From contig VEQH01000006.1 in NCBI GenBank assembly GCA_018883325.1, forward strand, positions 1 through 64,000: a stretch of DNA of 64,000 nucleotides. The letters run 5' to 3'. This document shows, one piece after another, positions 1-8,872 of this stretch; within the stretch, counting starts at the first letter, position 1; each line of letters starts with the position of its first letter. The translations under genes and the position numbers were made by a program. This stretch comes from Flavobacteriales bacterium (GTDB lineage: Bacteria > Bacteroidota > Bacteroidia > Flavobacteriales_D > Crocinitomicaceae). The notes under the pieces are model-generated. The model had not been told where the DNA came from. It made no database searches and saw nothing but the letters and a program-made list of their open reading frames with translations.

Positions 1-55
1 CAGAATTTGCTATTCCATCTAAAATTGCTGAAATTTGTTCTTGTGTAAAGTCCAT
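1..55 (-). CDS. Transposase N-terminus, partial (IS256-like)
   Basis: Only the first 18 codons are present (MDFTQEQISAILDGIANS), running off the left edge. The short acidic start with an EQI..IL.GIA pattern resembles the beginnings of IS256/mutator-type transposases of Bacteroidota as I recall them. The catalytic DDE region is not in the window. The start ATG sits ~60 bp inside the presumed terminal repeat, the usual spacing for this family. Confidence 0.45.
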   Translation of the reverse strand, partial: MDFTQEQISAILDGIANS

Positions 56-117
56 TTTTTATGAGTTTAAATTTTGCAATACTAAAATCGCAATTTTTGG
101 GCTTTACACACTTTTTA
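1..117 (-). mobile_element. End of an IS256-like insertion sequence (partial)
   Basis: The first ~117 bases look like the left end of an insertion sequence read on the minus strand. A transposase-like start codon lies at 55-53, and the outer end at about 98-116 reads on the minus strand as AAAGTGTGTAAAGCCC, resembling the TGTGTAAA-containing tips of IS256-family elements. On the other side, from position 119, an adhesin reading frame begins abruptly without a start codon, as expected when an element has inserted into a gene. The other end and the target duplication lie outside the window, so the family assignment is from memory and moderate. Confidence 0.5.
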
Positions 118-118
118 A

Positions 119-2653
119 AACAGTATCGCGGATGGATTAAGAATAGGGATAATTGGGGGCGACCCAACTATTCCCTCTACTTTATTAGGAAATGGAACAG
201 CTGTTATTTATAATCAAGAAGAACGTCCGATCTTACTTTCTACAAATCAAGCTACTTCTACAATAAATATTCAAAATGGTAATACTCATGAACGAGTTCG
301 TATTATGAGTGTTGGAACACCAACTAGTGTTGGAGGTGCAGCACCAGCCGTTTATAATCCAGCAGGTATATTAAATACTGACATAACAAGGGTATCTATA
401 AGCCATAATCCGCTAAATCCAATTACTGCTCCTTTGAGCTTACTACACTTAGGTTATGGCGTTTTAAACACACCTGGTCCGGGTGTCCCACCAACACCTT
501 TGACTTTTGGTTGGCGTCCTTGGATGGACGTTGGAATGTTTGTGGCATCAAACCAATCAGATTATGTGTACTTAGGTTTGAAAAATGAAACTGGCAATAC
601 AGTAAGTAATAGACAAGATGCAGTTTTAGCTTGGGGTGATGATCCTAGTGGTACAAATGGACCCGATAACTTGAGATTTATTTTTACCTCTCCAACAACT
701 GCAACTCAATCACCAGCAAACACAACAAATGGTTTAGAAGTAGCGAGAATGGTTCCCAATACAGCAACTACATTAGCTGCTCCCAATTCAGGAATGATGG
801 GAATTGGAGACTTTTCTCCATCTAGTCCAAATGCTACTGCTGCAAATCAAGTGAATGCAAAATTAGACATCGATGGCGATTTGAGAATTAGAACTGTGAC
901 TCCAGATAATACATTGACACAAGTATTGGTTATTGACCCAACTGATAAAAACAGAGTTCATTATCGTTCGATTCCTAATTTAAGTGGTTCTGGTCAAGGT
1001 TTTTTTGCTTGTTCAAATACCTCAACTGCACCAAACTTAACATCCGATTCAAAAATAAATCTGAATAATAACAATTTGTACTTCGAAAACAATGGTGTTT
1101 TAGGAGAAAATCATATTGGAGTTGGATATAATTGTGCTAACACATTGCCCGGAAAATTAAGTGTATTTCAAACCCATCCTTTAACTGTAAACACCAATAC
1201 AATTGCAATTTCTGGAATCAATTCTGATGTTTCGAATACAATAAGTACTAAGCACATTGGAGTTGAAGGACTTGCTAACGGTATTCAAACAGTAAACAAA
1301 GTAATGAACATTGGAGGAGAGTTTTCTGCTTTAAACTCGCAAGATACAAGAGGAATTGTAGCTAGAATTCCTGCATCAAATAACAATACTTTATCTGCCA
1401 CAGCAGGAGATTTTTTAGTTTTGGCAAACTCACAAACAAATACAGGAATAAGAACTCAAGCTTCTGGAGCAGGTGTTTCAACTTCAAGAAACATTGGTAT
1501 ATCTTCTTTAGCTTTTGGTTCACAAGGGAATAATTCAGGAGGAGATTTTAGTGCGCTTTCAGGTATTTATCCTAATTCAACGAACACTGGAATTAGTGCA
1601 TCAGCTGAAGGTTCACAAATAAGCAATATTGCAGGAAAGTTTCAGGTTATTGGGGGACCTAACAATTTACCTAATAACCCAACGCCAAATCCTTCATTAA
1701 ACATCGCAGTTGCTGGTCAAGTTAGAAATCAAGCACCCTACACTTTCGCAACAAATGTAAACATTGGAATTTATGGGAATTGTGTAGCCTCAAATTTTGG
1801 AAAAGTCGGTTATGCAGGCTTTTTTGATGGAAATGTTTGGATTAATGGCCCAGCTGTTGCTACTGGTTTTGCAGCTACAACATCTGATCAAAATTTTAAA
1901 ACAGATGTTAATCCAATTACAAATGCAACTGGAATTTTAAGTCAATTACATCCTAAAACTTTCTATTTTGACACTTTAAATCCTTACGGATTCAATTTTA
2001 GTAATAGAAAACAATACGGTTTATTAGCTCAAGAAGTAGAAACAGTTATGCCAGAGTTAGTTTCAGACGAATACAAACCCGCAACTGTAGATTCAACAGG
2101 AACAATTGTTACGCAAGGAGTAAATTACAAAGCTTTAAACTATGATGCTTTTATTTCTATCTTAATCAAAGGTCATCAAGAACAAAAAGATAAAATTGAC
2201 AGCTTACAATTAAATGTAAACAACAGAGATTCAATTATTAACAACCTTAACGACCGCTTAGCACACCTTGAAAACTGTTTGTCTGGTATTTTACCTTTCT
2301 TGTGTCAGATTAGTAATTCTGCAATTCAACCAACACAAGAGGTTTTCCAAGAACAATTGAAAAATGAGATCAATGTGCAATTATCCAACAAAGGAACAAT
2401 TATTTTGAACCAAAACGTTCCAAATCCTTTTGCAGAACAAACACAAATTTCGTTTTCAATTCCTGAAACGGTGAAAAAAGCTCAAATTCATTTCTACGAT
2501 GCAAACGGAAAATTAATCAATTCTGTGGATGTTCTCGAGAGAGGTTTAGGTCAATTGAATGTATTCGCAAATGACTTAAGTACTGGTGTTTACACTTACA
2601 CACTTGTTGCTGATGGTCAGATTGTTGCAACTAAGAAAATGATGAAACAGTAA
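119..2653 (+). CDS. T9SS-secreted protein with S74 endosialidase-chaperone domain, 5'-truncated
   Basis: From the first ATG (305) the frame gives 782 residues, but it is open without a stop from 119, and the 62 upstream codons (ADGLRIGI..., then LLSTNQATSTINIQN) look like continuing surface-protein sequence. The true N-terminus and signal peptide are therefore missing, apparently cut off by the insertion sequence. Numbered from ATG 305, residues 1-520 are Asn/Thr/Gly-rich repeats resembling phage-tail or adhesin stalks. Residues ~527-640 carry a peptidase S74-like domain (SDQNFKTDV at 527, then YGLLAQEVE), an intramolecular trimerisation chaperone in phage tail spikes. A short coiled coil follows, then from ~697 a T9SS type A sorting domain (NVPNPF, final KKMMKQ). 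Likely a trimeric cell-surface protein; without its own start it is probably not expressed normally. Confidence 0.8.
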   Translation, partial: NSIADGLRIGIIGGDPTIPSTLLGNGTAVIYNQEERPILLSTNQATSTINIQNGNTHERVRIMSVGTPTSVGGAAPAVYNPAGILNTDITRVSISHNPLNPITAPLSLLHLGYGVLNTPGPGVPPTPLTFGWRPWMDVGMFVASNQSDYVYLGLKNETGNTVSNRQDAVLAWGDDPSGTNGPDNLRFIFTSPTTATQSPANTTNGLEVARMVPNTATTLAAPNSGMMGIGDFSPSSPNATAANQVNAKLDIDGDLRIRTVTPDNTLTQVLVIDPTDKNRVHYRSIPNLSGSGQGFFACSNTSTAPNLTSDSKINLNNNNLYFENNGVLGENHIGVGYNCANTLPGKLSVFQTHPLTVNTNTIAISGINSDVSNTISTKHIGVEGLANGIQTVNKVMNIGGEFSALNSQDTRGIVARIPASNNNTLSATAGDFLVLANSQTNTGIRTQASGAGVSTSRNIGISSLAFGSQGNNSGGDFSALSGIYPNSTNTGISASAEGSQISNIAGKFQVIGGPNNLPNNPTPNPSLNIAVAGQVRNQAPYTFATNVNIGIYGNCVASNFGKVGYAGFFDGNVWINGPAVATGFAATTSDQNFKTDVNPITNATGILSQLHPKTFYFDTLNPYGFNFSNRKQYGLLAQEVETVMPELVSDEYKPATVDSTGTIVTQGVNYKALNYDAFISILIKGHQEQKDKIDSLQLNVNNRDSIINNLNDRLAHLENCLSGILPFLCQISNSAIQPTQEVFQEQLKNEINVQLSNKGTIILNQNVPNPFAEQTQISFSIPETVKKAQIHFYDANGKLINSVDVLERGLGQLNVFANDLSTGVYTYTLVADGQIVATKKMMKQ

Positions 2654-2671
2654 CAAATATTCTACTTTTTG

Positions 2672-2705
2672 AAATCCCCAATTGATAATTCGGTTGGGGA
2701 TTTTT
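2672..2705. terminator. Bidirectional intrinsic terminator
   Basis: A perfect 10-bp stem (AAATCCCCAA / TTGGGGATTT) with a 12-nt loop lies between two converging genes. It has a T run on the right and an A run on the left, so it can end transcription from both sides. Confidence 0.85.
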
Positions 2706-3468
2706 AGGAGCTAAAAATCCCCTTGAAAACCTCCAACACCTTTTCGCTCGCTTCAATATGTGCCATGTGGCCTGCGTTTTCAATGATAAATAGTTGGCTG
2801 TTGGTTCTTTCTTGTAGTAGAGTTGAAACTTGTTCTTGCAAAAAATGTGTAGTAACTAAACGGTCTAAATCACCATGGATAAGGAAAAAATCGCTTGGTT
2901 GCGCACTTATTAATTCGCTAAAATCTTTGCGTACACGCATCGCTAAGGCAGCATAGGCAATCGATTCCGACTCAATTTTCATTGCTTCTTCTTTTAACGC
3001 TTCAATTTCAGTTTGAAAAAGTTCAACTTTTCCAAATAAGTTTTGAATCGCTTCGTTGATAAAAACTTTTTTCGCCTTGAAAGCAATTTCTGCTACGCGC
3101 AAACGGTCTTTTTTCTTTTGTTCGTTATCGGCCCAAAAATTGGAATTGAGCAACACAACTTTTTGACAGTTACTATTTTGTTCTTTTAAAATCAAAGCCA
3201 CATAAGCTCCTAAAGAGTGCCCAACAATTGAGAATTTTTCAATTTTCAGAAATGAAAGAACGGCTTGTACTTCTTCTGCAAAGAAATTTAAACTCGGTTC
3301 CTCAGCATCATCTGTTAAGGCTGATTGACCGTGACCAGGAAGTTCAATAAATATTTTTTGACAATTTAATTGATCCAATGCGAGATAATCCCACATCGAG
3401 TTTGATTCTAAAAATCCATGTAAAAAAACGATTGCTCGTCCCTCTCCGCTGACAGAAAAATTTAACAA
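2704..3468 (-). CDS. Alpha/beta hydrolase
   Basis: A 254-residue alpha/beta-hydrolase-fold protein. The oxyanion motif LHGF lies at 16-19, the nucleophile elbow GHSLG at 83-87 (Ser85), the acid in HGDLD at 198-202 (probably Asp202) and the base in NAGHMAH (His234). No signal peptide is visible, so it is probably cytoplasmic. Length and motifs fit the MhpC/BioH/menaquinone-type esterase group, but the substrate cannot be read from sequence. It starts 10 bp after the Xaa-Pro aminopeptidase gene and probably shares its transcript. Confidence 0.9.
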   Translation of the reverse strand: MLNFSVSGEGRAIVFLHGFLESNSMWDYLALDQLNCQKIFIELPGHGQSALTDDAEEPSLNFFAEEVQAVLSFLKIEKFSIVGHSLGAYVALILKEQNSNCQKVVLLNSNFWADNEQKKKDRLRVAEIAFKAKKVFINEAIQNLFGKVELFQTEIEALKEEAMKIESESIAYAALAMRVRKDFSELISAQPSDFFLIHGDLDRLVTTHFLQEQVSTLLQERTNSQLFIIENAGHMAHIEASEKVLEVFKGIFSS

Positions 3469-3478
3469 AACCTTGAAT

Positions 3479-4771
3479 TTAAGCGTTCATTAATGTTTCG
3501 ATTTCCTCAGCTTCTAGTGGAATATCTTTCATTAAATTGAATGGTGCTCCTGTTTCTTGAACTACTAAATCATCCTCCAAACGAATTCCTAAACCTTCTT
3601 CTGGAATATAAATTCCTGGTTCGCAAGTGAAAACCATTCCTGCTTGGATTGGTTCGTGCCATAAACCAACATCATGCGTGTCTAATCCTAAAAAGTGAGA
3701 AGTTCCGTGCATGAAATACTTTTTATATGCTGGCCAATCTGGATTTTGAGTTTTTATGTCCTCCATTGAAATTAAACCAAGATTCACTAATTGTTCTTCC
3801 ATTAAATGTCCAACTTGTTTATGGTATTCTGCCATAATCGTTCCTGGAACTAGTAATTTTTCGGCTTCATTTTTCACATGAAGCACCGCATTGTAAACTT
3901 CCTTTTGACGTGCTGTGAATTTTCCATTTACGGGAATACAACGTGTTAAATCGGAGGAATAATTCGCATATTCTGCACCAACGTCCAATAAAATAACATC
4001 ACCATCTTTGCATTGTTGGTTGTTTTCGATGTAATGCAAAACGCAAGCATTTTTTCCTGATGCAATAATTGGTGTGTAGGCAAAACCTTTCGAACGATTG
4101 CGTAAAAATTCATGTGCTAATTCTGCTTCAATTTCATATTCCCAAACTCCTGGTTTGATAAAACCTAAAAGTCTTCTTACGCCAGCTTCTGTAATCTTAC
4201 AAGCGCGTTGCATCAATTCTATTTCCAAATTGTGTTTTATGGAGCGAATTTTATGCATCAAAGGAGCAGATTTTAAAACTTGATGTGCTGGAAAATCTTG
4301 TTTCACTTTTTTGATAAAACGATCTTCTCTTGTTTCAACCTCTGTATTGCCGCGTAAATGTTCGTTGGTGTTTAAATAAATGCCCGTAGCTTCCGCCATC
4401 ATTTGTTTAAAAATCGTTGGAAATTGCTGCAACCAATAAACCGTTTTTATTCCAGAAGTTTCAAATGCCGCTTGCTTTGTTAATTTTTCACCTTCCCAAA
4501 TTGCAATTAAATCACTTGTTTCTTTTAAAAACAGAACCTCACGATGTGCAGGATTACTTGCATTTGGAAACAATACCAAAATCGATTCTTCTTGATCAAC
4601 GCCAGATAAAGCTAAAATATCGCGATGTTGCTGAAAAGGCATTGTGCTGTCTGCACTAACGGGATAAATATCGTTTGAATTAAAAACAGCAAGAGTTCCT
4701 TGTTGCATCTGAGCGCTAAATTTTGCTCTGTTGGAAATATATAATTCTGAGTTGATGCGATCGTATTTCAT
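3479..4771 (-). CDS. pepP: Xaa-Pro aminopeptidase (M24B)
   Basis: A 430-residue aminopeptidase P, which removes N-terminal residues preceding proline using two Mn ions. Residues 1-150 form the AMP_N domain and ~175-425 the pita-bread domain. The five metal ligands are visible: Asp263 (LLDVGAEY), Asp274 (SSDLTR), His359 (HGTSHFLGLD), Glu384 (CEPGIY) and Glu399 (IRLEDD). There is no signal peptide, so it is cytoplasmic. It is first in a two-gene unit with the downstream hydrolase. Length is normal for the family and the ATG directly precedes the AMP_N domain. Confidence 0.95.
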   Translation of the reverse strand: MKYDRINSELYISNRAKFSAQMQQGTLAVFNSNDIYPVSADSTMPFQQHRDILALSGVDQEESILVLFPNASNPAHREVLFLKETSDLIAIWEGEKLTKQAAFETSGIKTVYWLQQFPTIFKQMMAEATGIYLNTNEHLRGNTEVETREDRFIKKVKQDFPAHQVLKSAPLMHKIRSIKHNLEIELMQRACKITEAGVRRLLGFIKPGVWEYEIEAELAHEFLRNRSKGFAYTPIIASGKNACVLHYIENNQQCKDGDVILLDVGAEYANYSSDLTRCIPVNGKFTARQKEVYNAVLHVKNEAEKLLVPGTIMAEYHKQVGHLMEEQLVNLGLISMEDIKTQNPDWPAYKKYFMHGTSHFLGLDTHDVGLWHEPIQAGMVFTCEPGIYIPEEGLGIRLEDDLVVQETGAPFNLMKDIPLEAEEIETLMNA

Positions 4772-4860
4772 ACTATTGATTTTTGAAATTGCTAAATTAA
4801 GAAATCTCTAGTGTTGAAAGTAAGATTGAATCAGAACGTTTATCAATAATTTAAGTTATT

Positions 4861-5171
4861 AACCTGAGTTCGATTGTAAAATTGAAATTCAGATTAACAT
4901 AAAAATCTGTTAGACAAGGCGTTTTCTCGAAGATTTAACTTCGTTGCTGCTACGCGGTAGCGGGCTAAATTAAGAGGAAACAACGCAGTATAACTGGTTT
5001 TTATGTAAAGTGATAAAGTATTCCGCTGATAAACAACGATTTACTTCACAACACTTTATCGATTTATCTCGGTACCACGGATTAGCACCGAAGGTAAACC
5101 TTCAAAAGCATTGTTCGTAACTTATTGTTTCTTAGCGGTCTGAATCCAATTTTAATATTGGAACTCAGGTT
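4861..5171. repeat. Foldback/MITE-like dispersed repeat, copy 1 (311 bp)
   Basis: This fills most of the 471-bp gap between pepP and galE. It begins AACCTGAGTTC and ends GAACTCAGGTT; the imperfect terminal inverted repeats run ~32 bp to a shared ATTCAG. A second copy of the same element lies at 28263-28529. Nested inverted arms lie inside: an ATAAAAATCTGTTA arm near 4899-4912 faces a TAACTGGTTTTTAT arm near 4990-5003, and CCGCTGATAAACAACG faces CATTGTTTCTGAGCGG-like sequence. Copy 1 has two extra segments (about 4940-4960 and 5070-5100) absent from copy 2. No open reading frame of note is inside, so if mobile it is non-autonomous. Confidence 0.85.
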
Positions 5172-5230
5172 TTCAATTTAAGATTGTGGAAAGAATTGTC
5201 TAAATACAATCTTAAATGCCGATGAATACT

Positions 5231-5238
5231 TAAATTTG
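5231..5238 (+). promoter_or_regulatory. Promoter -7 element of galE
   Basis: TAAATTTG matches the Bacteroidota TAnnTTTG -7 consensus and ends only 4 nt before the galE ATG, so the transcript would start at or beside the start codon. No convincing -33 TTTG is seen. Confidence 0.55.
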
Positions 5239-5242
5239 AATT

Positions 5243-6271
5243 ATGGAAAAGTACATTCTTGTAACTGGAGGAGCTGGATACATTGGTTCACATACTGTTG
5301 TTTCTCTGGTTGAAAACGGTTACACACCCATTTTACTCGATGATTTTCGAAACGCAAACCGTATTGTTGTTGATGGATTAACGCAAATTTTAGGTCAGCA
5401 ACCGATTATTGTAGAGGTGGACGTATGTGATGAAAAAGGATTAAAAGAAGTTTTTGAACGTTTTAATTTTGTGGGCGTAATTCATTTTGCGGCATACAAA
5501 GCTGTTGGAGAATCAGTTGGAGAACCATTGAAATATTATCAAAATAACTTAATGGGATTGATAAATGTTTTGTCGAATATGGTCGCCTTTAATGTGAAAA
5601 ATTTGGTTTTCTCTTCTTCTTGTACGGTTTACGGTGAACCGAAAGGAATTAAGGAAGTAACTGAAGAAACACCAAAAAATTTCCCAAGTTCTCCTTATGG
5701 TTTCACAAAATGGATTGGTGAACAAATAATTGAAGATACTTTTAAAGCCTATCCAAGTTTGAATTTAATGAACTTGCGTTATTTTAATCCTGTTGGTGCA
5801 CATAAAAGCACAGCTATTGGTGAATTTCCAATCGGAAAACCCAATAATTTAATGCCTTATATAACGCAAACAGCAATTGGAAAATTAGAAAAATTAACTG
5901 TTTTTGGAAATGATTATCCAACTGTTGACGGCACTTGTATCCGCGACTATATTCACGTTGTTGATTTGGCATTTGCGCACGTTAAAGCACTTTCATTTTT
6001 AGAAAAAAACGAAGGTTGTTTTGAAACAATTAACATCGGAACAGGTAAAGGTTCTAGCGTACTAGAAATAATAAATGCTTTTGAAAGTGAAACAGGGCAA
6101 AAATTGAATTGGGCATTTGGTCTAAGAAGAGAAGGAGATGTTACGGAGATTTTTGCAAATGCAACAAAAGCAAAAAATGTATTGGGTTGGGAATCTAAAT
6201 TGACGATCAAAGATGCTGTAATTGACGCTTGGAATTGGGAAAAAAAGCTGGCTGAACAAAATGAAAAATAA
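5243..6271 (+). CDS. galE: UDP-glucose 4-epimerase
   Basis: A 342-residue short-chain dehydrogenase/reductase that interconverts UDP-glucose and UDP-galactose with bound NAD. The Rossmann motif GGAGYIGSH is at 9-17. The catalytic Y152xxxK156 (SPYGFTKW) and the FSSSCTVYG strand (123-131) are intact, and the C-terminus has the usual nucleotide-sugar-binding RRxGD (LRREGD). The enzyme supplies galactose for surface polysaccharide or LPS. A good -7 element lies 4 nt upstream of the ATG. The end overlaps the next gene by 11 bp. Confidence 0.95.
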   Translation: MEKYILVTGGAGYIGSHTVVSLVENGYTPILLDDFRNANRIVVDGLTQILGQQPIIVEVDVCDEKGLKEVFERFNFVGVIHFAAYKAVGESVGEPLKYYQNNLMGLINVLSNMVAFNVKNLVFSSSCTVYGEPKGIKEVTEETPKNFPSSPYGFTKWIGEQIIEDTFKAYPSLNLMNLRYFNPVGAHKSTAIGEFPIGKPNNLMPYITQTAIGKLEKLTVFGNDYPTVDGTCIRDYIHVVDLAFAHVKALSFLEKNEGCFETINIGTGKGSSVLEIINAFESETGQKLNWAFGLRREGDVTEIFANATKAKNVLGWESKLTIKDAVIDAWNWEKKLAEQNEK

Positions 6272-6989
6272 AATTTTATTACTGTTTTTAATTCTTTGGA
6301 AATCACTGGAAGCCCAGCAAGATCCAGATTTGATTTCACGTCATCGCCCGGGTATTTTGTGGTATTTCACAGGTTTACGTCCACTAAATGATGCTGATAA
6401 TCGAAAATATGATAGATTAATTGTCGATGTAACCTACAACGATTGGTTGGGCGCTGTTTCCCCTTTTGAAAATCGTTGGAATTCACTTGGAATAAACACC
6501 AATTTTATGTTTGATGTGCGTTCAAAAAAACACCAATCTTTTTCTTTTGGTTGGGGATTTGCTTATGCTTATTCAACTGTTTCAATGAATAAAAAATTTA
6601 TGATTGCACCAACGAATCAAGTTACTTTAGCACCTAAAAGCAGTTCTGATTACTATTCCTCAAATGCAATACACGCGCATCGTTTTTATATTCCTTTGGA
6701 GTTGCGTTTTGCTTCCAAAAAATGGAATCGTTTTAAATTTATTATTGGTGCAAACGTTGGTATTCAACCGTTTTTAAATCAAGTTTTTTTAACGAAATCA
6801 GAAGGCGAAAAAGAATATTTTACCAATGTAATAAGCGACCGAAATTTATTGAGTTACGGTGTTCATTTCAGAGCTGGAACAAGGAGTTTAGCATTATTTG
6901 GTTCTTATCAATTTAGTTCACTTTTTAAAAGTCGTGAAAGTGTGAAATTACATCCCTTTCAGTTTGGCTTAAGTATATCTCTTTTTTAA
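6261..6989 (+). CDS. Outer-membrane beta-barrel-like protein, unknown function
   Basis: A protein of 242 residues from ATG 6261, a better start than the upstream TTG at 6222 because it directly gives a signal peptide (MKNKILLLFLILWKSLEAQ). The body alternates aromatic/hydrophobic and polar residues with short turns, ends in FGLSISLF with a terminal Phe, and includes predicted strands such as FSFGWGFAYAYS, all typical of a small outer-membrane barrel (PorT/OmpW-like). It overlaps galE and shares one base with tatD (TAATG), so the three genes are probably co-transcribed. No specific family is recognised. Confidence 0.75.
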   Translation: MKNKILLLFLILWKSLEAQQDPDLISRHRPGILWYFTGLRPLNDADNRKYDRLIVDVTYNDWLGAVSPFENRWNSLGINTNFMFDVRSKKHQSFSFGWGFAYAYSTVSMNKKFMIAPTNQVTLAPKSSSDYYSSNAIHAHRFYIPLELRFASKKWNRFKFIIGANVGIQPFLNQVFLTKSEGEKEYFTNVISDRNLLSYGVHFRAGTRSLALFGSYQFSSLFKSRESVKLHPFQFGLSISLF

Positions 6990-7771
6990 TGTTAATCGAT
7001 ACACACGCTCATTTATACGCTGAAGAATTTGACGAAGATCGTTCAGCGATGATTCAAAAAGCTTTAGATGCTTCAGTAAATTATATTTTACTTCCCAATA
7101 TCGATACTGAAAGTATTCCGAAAATGGAGGAAGTTGCAGCAAATTATCCACATTGTATTCAAATGATGGGCTTGCATCCTGCTTATGTGAAAGAAGATTG
7201 GGAGCAACAATTGGAGCTGATGGAGCAAAAGCTATTCGAAAATCCAAAATTGTATTGTGCAGTTGGCGAAATTGGAATGGATTTATATTGGGACAAAACT
7301 TTTATCGAAGCTCAAAAAATTGCATTCAGAAAACAAGTTCGCTGGGCAAAAGAATTAGGCTTGCCAATTGCGATTCACGCTAGAGAAGCTTTTCCAGAAA
7401 TTTTAGCAATTCTCGATGAAGAAAACGATGCAACATTGAAAGGTGTATTTCATTGTTTTACAGGACACGAACAAATTGCGCGTCACATTTTGAAATACGG
7501 AGGTTTTAAACTTGGAATTGGTGGTGTTGTGACTTACAAAAACTCACATTTGGCTGAGCTACTGAAAAAAATAGACTTGGAACATTTGGTTCTTGAAACC
7601 GATGCACCTTATTTAACCCCCGTTCCTTTTCGTGGCAAACGCAATGAAAGTGAATATGTGAAATACGTCGCTGAAAAATTATCGGATATTTATCAAGTTT
7701 CCACCGATGTTATTGCAGAGCTTACTTCAAGAAATGCGATAGAGTTGTTTCAATTGGAACGTTTTAAATAA
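6989..7771 (+). CDS. tatD: TatD-family metal-dependent DNase
   Basis: A 260-residue TIM-barrel metallohydrolase of the TatD/YcfH family. Metal and active-site residues are all present: His6 and His8 (DTHAHL), Glu94 (GEIGMDLYW), His130 (AIHARE), His155 (VFHCFTG) and Asp205 (LETDAPYL). Family members are 3'-5' DNA exonucleases implicated in repair or DNA turnover; some may act on D-aminoacyl-tRNA. The start overlaps the previous stop by one base, suggesting translational coupling. Confidence 0.93.
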   Translation: MLIDTHAHLYAEEFDEDRSAMIQKALDASVNYILLPNIDTESIPKMEEVAANYPHCIQMMGLHPAYVKEDWEQQLELMEQKLFENPKLYCAVGEIGMDLYWDKTFIEAQKIAFRKQVRWAKELGLPIAIHAREAFPEILAILDEENDATLKGVFHCFTGHEQIARHILKYGGFKLGIGGVVTYKNSHLAELLKKIDLEHLVLETDAPYLTPVPFRGKRNESEYVKYVAEKLSDIYQVSTDVIAELTSRNAIELFQLERFK

Positions 7772-7789
7772 GGATTTAAACTAAAATTT

Positions 7790-8809
7790 ATGCGAAACAT
7801 CCTTCTTATCTATACTGGCGGAACAATTGGAATGATTAAAGATCAACGAACGGGCGAATTGCGAAGTTTTGATTTTGAATACATTTACGACCACGTTCCA
7901 GAATTAGAACGCTTGAACTTAAAGTTAAAAAGCATCAGTTTTGAAAAACCAATTGATTCCTCAGAAATAAACTTTGAAAATTGGAAGGAAATCGCTGAAA
8001 TCATTGAAACAAATTACGATTTATACGATGGTTTTGTCGTACTTCACGGCTCTGATACAATGGCATTTACGGCTTCTGCCTTGAGTTTTATGTTGCAAGG
8101 TTTGAAGAAGCCTGTGATTTTAACAGGTTCGCAATTACCAATTGGCACCATACGAACAGATGGAAAGGAAAATCTTATTACTGCGGTTGAAATTGCGGCG
8201 GCTTACGACGAAAACAAGGAAGCAATCGTTCAGGAAGTAGCTGTTTATTTTGAATATTCCTTATATAGAGGAAATCGTTGTTCCAAAGTTTCAGCCAATC
8301 AATTTGAAGCTTTTCAATCGCCTAATTACCCCGAATTGGCAGTCGCAGGAGTGAATATTGATTACGCTAAAGACCGATTATTTCGCAGTAATTTGCCAGC
8401 ACTTCAGGTGCAAACTACTTTTTCAAAACAGATTGGTTTGGTGAAATTATTCCCTGGAATGCCAATTGAGTTTTATAAAAGTTTGTTTGATGTGAAAAAT
8501 ACAAAAGCAATCGTACTCGAAACCTACGGCGCGGGAAATGCACCGAGCGATTTAATGTTGCAAGAATACATTACTAATTACATTCTATCAGGCGGTTTGG
8601 TTTTGAATGTAACCCAATGTAGTTCGGGAGCTGTAAAACAAGGAACGTATCAAACTTCTTCATTCTTCCAAAAAGTTGGTGTAATTAGTGGAGAAAATTT
8701 AACCACAGAAGCGGCTTTAACGAAACTGCAATATTTAGTTGGTTTAAAATGTTCACCCGCTGAAATCAAATTAAGGTTGACAACTTCATTAGTGGGAGAA
8801 ATGGGTTAG
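7790..8809 (+). CDS. ansA: L-asparaginase, type I (cytoplasmic)
   Basis: A 339-residue asparaginase hydrolysing L-asparagine to aspartate and ammonia. The first catalytic Thr lies in YTGGTIGM (Thr12) and the second triad in LHGSDTMAFT (Thr90, Asp89). Here GSD replaces the commoner GTD. K in TDGKENL completes the active site. There is no signal peptide, so it is the cytoplasmic type I enzyme. It lies 18 bp after tatD and is probably in the same transcript. Confidence 0.93.
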   Translation: MRNILLIYTGGTIGMIKDQRTGELRSFDFEYIYDHVPELERLNLKLKSISFEKPIDSSEINFENWKEIAEIIETNYDLYDGFVVLHGSDTMAFTASALSFMLQGLKKPVILTGSQLPIGTIRTDGKENLITAVEIAAAYDENKEAIVQEVAVYFEYSLYRGNRCSKVSANQFEAFQSPNYPELAVAGVNIDYAKDRLFRSNLPALQVQTTFSKQIGLVKLFPGMPIEFYKSLFDVKNTKAIVLETYGAGNAPSDLMLQEYITNYILSGGLVLNVTQCSSGAVKQGTYQTSSFFQKVGVISGENLTTEAALTKLQYLVGLKCSPAEIKLRLTTSLVGEMG

Positions 8810-8860
8810 GCTCGCTTAATGATTTTCCAACTTTTATTAACTTGTCCTTTTCCTTTTCTC

Positions 8861-8868
8861 TATCTTTG
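8861..8868 (+). promoter_or_regulatory. Promoter -7 element of ispD
   Basis: TATCTTTG fits TAnnTTTG exactly and ends 4 nt before the ispD ATG. A TTG at 8842-8844 could be the -33 box, 16 nt upstream. The spacing suggests a leaderless or nearly leaderless mRNA. Confidence 0.6.
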
Positions 8869-8872
8869 AAGC

